Shown piece by piece: positions 59,567-64,000 of a stretch of 64,000 bases of DNA (positions are counted from its first letter, which is position 1; every line of letters begins with the position of its first letter). The notes beneath the pieces were generated by a model, which saw only the letters and a list, made by a program, of their open reading frames with translations, was not told the origin of the DNA and made no database searches. Origin of the DNA: Enoplolaimus lenunculus (lineage: Eukaryota; Nematoda; Enoplea; Enoplida; Thoracostomopsidae). The translations under genes and the position numbers were made by a program. The DNA is taken from contig JASANG010002100.1 of NCBI GenBank assembly GCA_030248215.1, positions 230,782 to 294,781 on the forward strand, read 5' to 3'.

Positions 59567-62500
59567 ATGCCGTCAAACGAAGACAACGTGAAAGTTGCGG
59601 TTCGCGTGCGTCCATTCATATCCTTTCTTTGCCTTATTTGGCTTTTTAAGTTAATTTTAGCATCAGATTGACAATTTCAATACATTTTAGAACGATTGTC
59701 AGACTAATTTTAAGTAAAGTATTATGACTTGTTACACAGGGTAGCAGGTCGTGCCTAAGCCATTCAAAAGTGTCTTTATCTCGTCTCTCGACTAAATTTC
59801 ACAATGGAATATTGCTTTGAGTTGAATTTTGTCACAGTGCGTAACAACCATTAACTCCTTGTAGAAAGTTACTGTGTGAAATATATTTTAACGGCATGTG
59901 GTAGAAAAAGTATAAAGATTCGAGATGAAACGAATTTGCTTGTGAAAAACACTGGCTCTTGTACACTTTACGCCTATCCGTAGTATTCGAAATGTTCAGA
60001 TATTGGCATAACTTAAGCTTAGGTTCAGGCACAAGCGGAAGCTCAATTTTGTTACTGAATAAAGTTTTCCCAAACACATAACGAATATGAGCCTAAACGT
60101 AAAGGCTGAGAATAAGCTTTAGTGTAAGCCTAAAGCGTAAGTCTATGCATGTGTTATTGAAGAATAAACACTGTGCGGTAAAACCGTTAGTCGTCTATTA
60201 AATTAACACTAGTGTGGGCAGAACAAAACCAGTCTCGTTGAAGGTTGTGTGGGAGGGAAATATACAAGAGGCAATGGCGGATGCATGGGGAGCCACCTCG
60301 GCCGTGCCCCCCAACAGCATCTGGACAAAAATTATATAGTGTCAATTGTTATTCTACGCTGTTTATTTCTCTGTTTTATACACAATAGTATAAGTACGCT
60401 TTAATGTTTCGAACTTACCTTTGTTTGGCCCTGATAGACTCTAACAAGGGTTTAAGGACTTTACCCGCTTAAGGACTCCTATTAATTGGGACTCAGAAGG
60501 ATGACCCCCTCTTATTTGGGTCACTACAGTATGGGTCACAAACAAGTTTATTACCTGTGAAATTTTGGCCCCACCCCCCATTTTGAGATCGTGGATCCGC
60601 CACTGACAACAGGCAAACCAACACAACTACACCGGGTAAAATAATAGCCTACATTAGAAAAAGGAACATTTTTGCTTGTGAGCGTTGATAAATTACGAAA
60701 AAGTCAAAGCATCCCGTTGAAATTTTGATTTTTTGAAAACAAAACTAAAAAACCGAAAACGTATTTTTCCTTAACCGTCGGTTTCGGTATCCGGTTTTAC
60801 AATGATCGCGAAAACAAACGCGGAGCGACATGCGTCATTGAAATGGGCGGTGCGTCGACGTCTATCTTTGATCCGGCAAATACGAGCGACAAAAAGACGT
60901 TCACGTTCGATTATTCCTACTGGTCTCATGATGGATTTACTGAACGCGGTGACGGATATTTGGAGCCGACAAATGATAAATATGCCGATCAGGTACAATC
61001 AACTTTTAATGACATTGTTCAGCAAGAGTGGATGATCGCTCTGACAAGAGTGTACAACTACCGAAATTTGTGTGGTACAAAATATACCACCGGGCGTTCC
61101 GTTTTTAACCGACGCCCTTATTTAGAGGGGGGCAGTTTATGTTTAAAATGTAGAATGCGCATGGTTTTAAAATTATAGACGAAGTTAGTTTACAATATTG
61201 CAATATTTCAACGTGTGATTTGAAAAAATTGTCAAATTTGATTTGAGGCTGCTTAACGATAGATATGCTGAACAGATAGCTACCATTTTTAAGTCTTTGG
61301 ATACTGGTAGTCGTGCTTCCCCAGGCACCCCTAAGCCTGAGCCTTGACCTAAAAACAGTGGGCCAATGTAAAGAACAGGAGCAGAACAGTATTATAAGCT
61401 TATTCCTAAAGCCTAAGCTCAAGCCTAAGCCTAAAGCTTAAGCGTAAGAATGAGTTTATTCCTAAGCCTAAGCCTAAACCTAAGACAAGCAAAAAAATTA
61501 GTCTAAAGCTTAAGCTTATTCGATTCTAGTCCCCAGAAAAACGTTCCGCCGCTGATCTTTACATGGTCAAAACAGTGAAACAAATTATATGAGCGAAAAG
61601 TATTTTCGCTGAAACAAATAATAAACACTACATTTGTATGAGGTACTTTATAAAATTATTATTTAACATTCCATAAAGTCTTTCACATTCCTGACAAGCT
61701 TTCGCGCTTGCCTAAATGCCTGCGAATCTCCTTGCGGTAAACTTAAGCAAAATATTTGCGTGTTTATTCGATTACACCTACAAAACTGCACAGTGATCAT
61801 CATATCTACACTGTAAAAATGGGGAGTCAAATCAAACTCCCTCGGAAATAGGCTTTTCCTGACTACACAAACTGAGTCAAAAAGACTCCGCCGACTTCCT
61901 ATTTTTACAGTGTCGGGACACTTTTAAAATAATTAAAATTTGAAATAGTAATATCGCGTATGGTGTTTGTTTTGATATTTTCAGAAAAAAGTTTCGACGA
62001 TTTGGGTCAAAGTGTGCTCGAAAAAGCGTGGCAAGGCTACAATTGTTCACTGTTTGCTTACGGTCAGACTGGCTCTGGGAAATCATACTCAATGGTAGGA
62101 TACGGCGCGAACAAAGGTAAGCTGATTTACGTTTTCGCTAACATTACCCCTTAATATGCTGTGTGTTTTCTTCGTTTCGTTTGCTTTTAAGTTCTTTTTT
62201 GGTCAGATTTGCTACTTTTCGAAACCAAATGCAAGGAACCAGAAATAAACATAAAACGAAAAAAACTATGCATTTAATCAAAAATATTTCAACTCAACTT
62301 CGCCACATTTTTACCGTTGAAAATAGAACGTGGGATTTTGGCAGTTTTTGGTTTTCGTATTGATGAGTGTAAAACACACAAACTAAATGCAAAATTATTA
62401 ATTTTAGGAATTGTTCCGATTGTTTGTGAACAGCTGTTTGAAGGAATTGAAGCAAAACGAGGTGATTCTAATATGGAATATCAGGTTAGTTTAAGTATAC

Positions 62501-63984
62501 TTGTTTCTTCACAGACATATACAAAAATGTGAATATATATGTATATATATTACCAAAAGCTGGCCTTAATTTGGTGAAACTGCGTATCATAGATTATTGG
62601 CCTGTTATTTTAGGGTCGTCTTCGTCCGGTTTATCAACGCGACTGCAGTAGAATATTTTTAGGCTTTCGACACAAATATTTCAGATTAAGGCTATGCTCA
62701 AGCAGAGCTGAAGGCATAGTTTACAACTATCCTTGCGTTGATACGTTGGCATAGAAGCATGCTTTAACATTCCTCGATTTATTACGAATTAAAACAGGAC
62801 GACAGCTGTATTTAACATGCTAATCAAATAGGATTAATTTTTTTCATGTTAACATCTACTGTCATTAATTTTATTGTTGTAGGTAACAGTAAGCATGCTT
62901 GAAATATATTGCGAAAAAGTTCGTGATTTGCTCGATCCAAAAGGACATACTCAGAAAGGCGGCTTGAAAGTTCGCGAGCATCAGAAGAAGGGATTTTATG
63001 GTACAATTAAAATTAACAACGCTGTTCTAATTCTAAAATTCGAAAACTAATCTATATTAACAAAGCGGGAACTCCCTACATACGTATTTTGGAGCAGCGT
63101 TCCAGCTAAATATACATAATATTTTGTAAACAAGCGACGTTTTATAAATTAAGTTTAAGTTCTAAACTAAACGTTCATCTGTTTACAACAACATAAATAT
63201 GCCATTATATATAGCGCTTTGTGCCTTCGAAAACGTTTGAAAAGAGATTCTGTGTGGCGTCATTCTTTATTGGGAAAAAATTGGCTGTGTAATTTTCTCA
63301 TAATTAGGAGATGAACAGACCATATTTGGCCATGGAAGTCCAACGCCCAGGAGTACCAGCCCCAATCTTGCTGGGTGTTGTTTGTAATCCCGCAGTGTTT
63401 ATTTTCAGCAAAATTTTAGGCATACCCAAAACTAGTTAGGTAATGATCAGATTGCGCTAAAATTAGTACAATTTGACTCAGCTTGACAAACTTGGTGGTC
63501 CTGTGCCATGTAATGCTAGCATACATAAGGGCCTTTTCCGTTATCCCACCAGCCTTTATTTGCCCAAAAATGGTTCAATTTTGAAGGTTTTATCAAATTT
63601 GAGGTTCTCATGACTTGCCTGGATGATTCCACGCGTAAATTTGAATTTCTAGACAATTCGATTTTTTAACATCCCATTTTGTAATTTAACAAATAATCAT
63701 ATACATGGACAAAAAATACCTATTTGAATTTCTTATATTCTGTAGATATTTATTTTGAAAAAAAAAATGAATTTCAATTAATGATTGATTTTGGCCGACA
63801 GTGTTAATTATTAACTTCATAATAGCCAATCATTTAATGTTATTTGTGTTTCATTTTTTGTTTTTTTTTCAGTCGAAGGGTTGATTATGGCTCCGGTCGC
63901 CAATAACGAAGGAATTTCGGCAAAACTTGACGAAGGTAACAAGCATCGAACCATTGCCGCAACGAACATGAACGCTACTAGCAG
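59567..63984 (+). CDS. KIF28: KIF28-like kinesin, second copy, exons 1-6, running off the window end
   Basis: Head-to-head second copy. Exon 1 (59567-59617) begins ATG CCG TCA and encodes [17 protein letters not shown]; exon 2 is 60801-60992, exon 3 61985-62116, exon 4 62408-62484, exon 5 62883-63000, exon 6 63873-63984, ending one base-pair step from the window edge with donor AG|gtaaaa. Exon sequences 2, 4, 5 and 6 match the long copy exactly. Exon 3 is one base shorter at a T run (GTTTCG here, GTTTTCG in the long copy), which shifts the frame just before FDDLG; either a sequencing indel or a disabling change. The start was chosen because [10 protein letters not shown] is the universal kinesin N-terminal strand and joins exactly to NDRE of exon 2. 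Confidence 0.88.
59618..60800 (+). other. U12-type AT-AC intron 1 of the kinesin
   Basis: The intron between VRVRPF and NDRENK starts with ATATCCTTTC, the classic U12 AT-AC 5' splice site, and ends in AC directly before AATGATCGC. A perfect U12 branch motif TTCCTTAAC lies at about 60767-60775, some 27 bases before the end. No GT-AG pair gives an in-frame join that restores the conserved RPFNDRE sequence. The branch-point distance is longer than the common 10-20 bases. The intron contains an R10 element with a nested R3 piece and TTAGGC-like tracts. Confidence 0.85.
60272..60605. mobile_element. R10 element with nested R3 piece
   Basis: Complete R10 ends with flanks ACAAGAGG and ACAACAGG (7/8). 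An R3-type half element (about 60341-60533, ending CACTACAGTA) sits inside and replaces part of the body. Lies in the U12-type intron of the kinesin. Confidence 0.8.
61362..61568. mobile_element. R1 element, right arm
   Basis: Inverted partner of 55358-55566, with a few small indel differences. Confidence 0.8.
61808..61912. mobile_element. R5 short element, right arm
   Basis: Inverted partner of 55012-55118, with a small indel in the middle. Confidence 0.75.
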
Positions 63985-64000
63985 GTAAAAACGCATATAA

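Larger units (their letters stand above)
60346..64000. repeat. Right arm of large inverted duplication
   Basis: Inverted copy of 52.9-56.6 kb. Unlike the left arm it contains the whole R10 element with near-perfect 8-bp flanking repeats, so it carries the older arrangement at the breakpoint. It continues to the window end. Confidence 0.93.

Overview
The window is eukaryotic, not bacterial: coding sequence is cut into short exons with good GT-AG borders, and the AT-rich introns and intergenic DNA are packed with short inverted-repeat elements. Two conserved animal genes are recognisable, a KIF28/KLP-6-type kinesin-3 and a KChIP-type neuronal calcium sensor. A U12-type AT-AC intron argues against nematodes, although TTAGGC-like runs are abundant. 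A compact, repeat-rich marine invertebrate, perhaps a tunicate, fits, but the sequence alone does not fix the taxon.

Layout. 1-18.7 kb: no recognisable gene apart from one long unidentified open frame (5.67-6.38 kb) and weak exon-like pieces; the rest is short inverted-repeat (MITE-like) elements, a 21-bp GC-rich minisatellite and a (TA)n microsatellite. 18.75-23.92 kb, + strand: six clear exons and one tentative last exon of a KChIP/DREAM-like EF-hand protein, with an 82-bp satellite rich in TGACG in one intron. 24-31 kb: intergenic repeats, including a 70-bp tandem array and a 36-bp TTAGGC-type array. 31.2-56.1 kb, - strand: 26 exons of a KIF28-type kinesin (P-loop, both switches, FHA domain, basic tail). 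56.6-60.3 kb: a unique spacer holding the only copy of kinesin exon 1, on the + strand. 60.35-64.0 kb: a nearly identical inverted copy of 52.9-56.6 kb, in which the kinesin runs on the + strand from exon 1 past the window end.

The most striking points are: (1) the large inverted repeat, whose inner breakpoint falls inside a nested mobile element and which leaves the long kinesin copy without its start exon; (2) the AT-AC intron splitting VRVRPF from NDRE; (3) three separate places where kinesin exon borders are tandemly duplicated; (4) at least a dozen terminal-inverted-repeat families, one carrying TTAGGC arrays and one carrying a tRNA-like Pol III promoter.

Repeat family names used below are mine: R1 (TTAGGC-bearing, ends GGCCCATGTAAAGATCAGGG), R2 (ends GGCCCATGTTACTTTTAGGG), R3 (ends TACTGTAGTGACCCGAATAA), R4 (ends CACTGTAAATTCCAGTGAGT), R5 (GAGTCAAATTGACTC palindromes), R6 (AACCCTTTCTCACAT ends, tRNA-like core), R7 (GCAAGTTTTTGCTGCGAGAA ends), R8 (ACTTAAGT-rich), R9 (GGCCCGTAGCCA ends), R10 (CAGTGGCGGATCCA ends, hAT-like), R11 (CAAGAGTGGATGAT ends), R12 (TTCCGGTT-rich), R13 (ATAGATCTCG ends), R14 (ACCCGCGGGTATACCCGCG), R15 (ATTCTCAAATG ends). 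I saw no LTR element, reverse transcriptase, integrase, Polinton or transposase gene.
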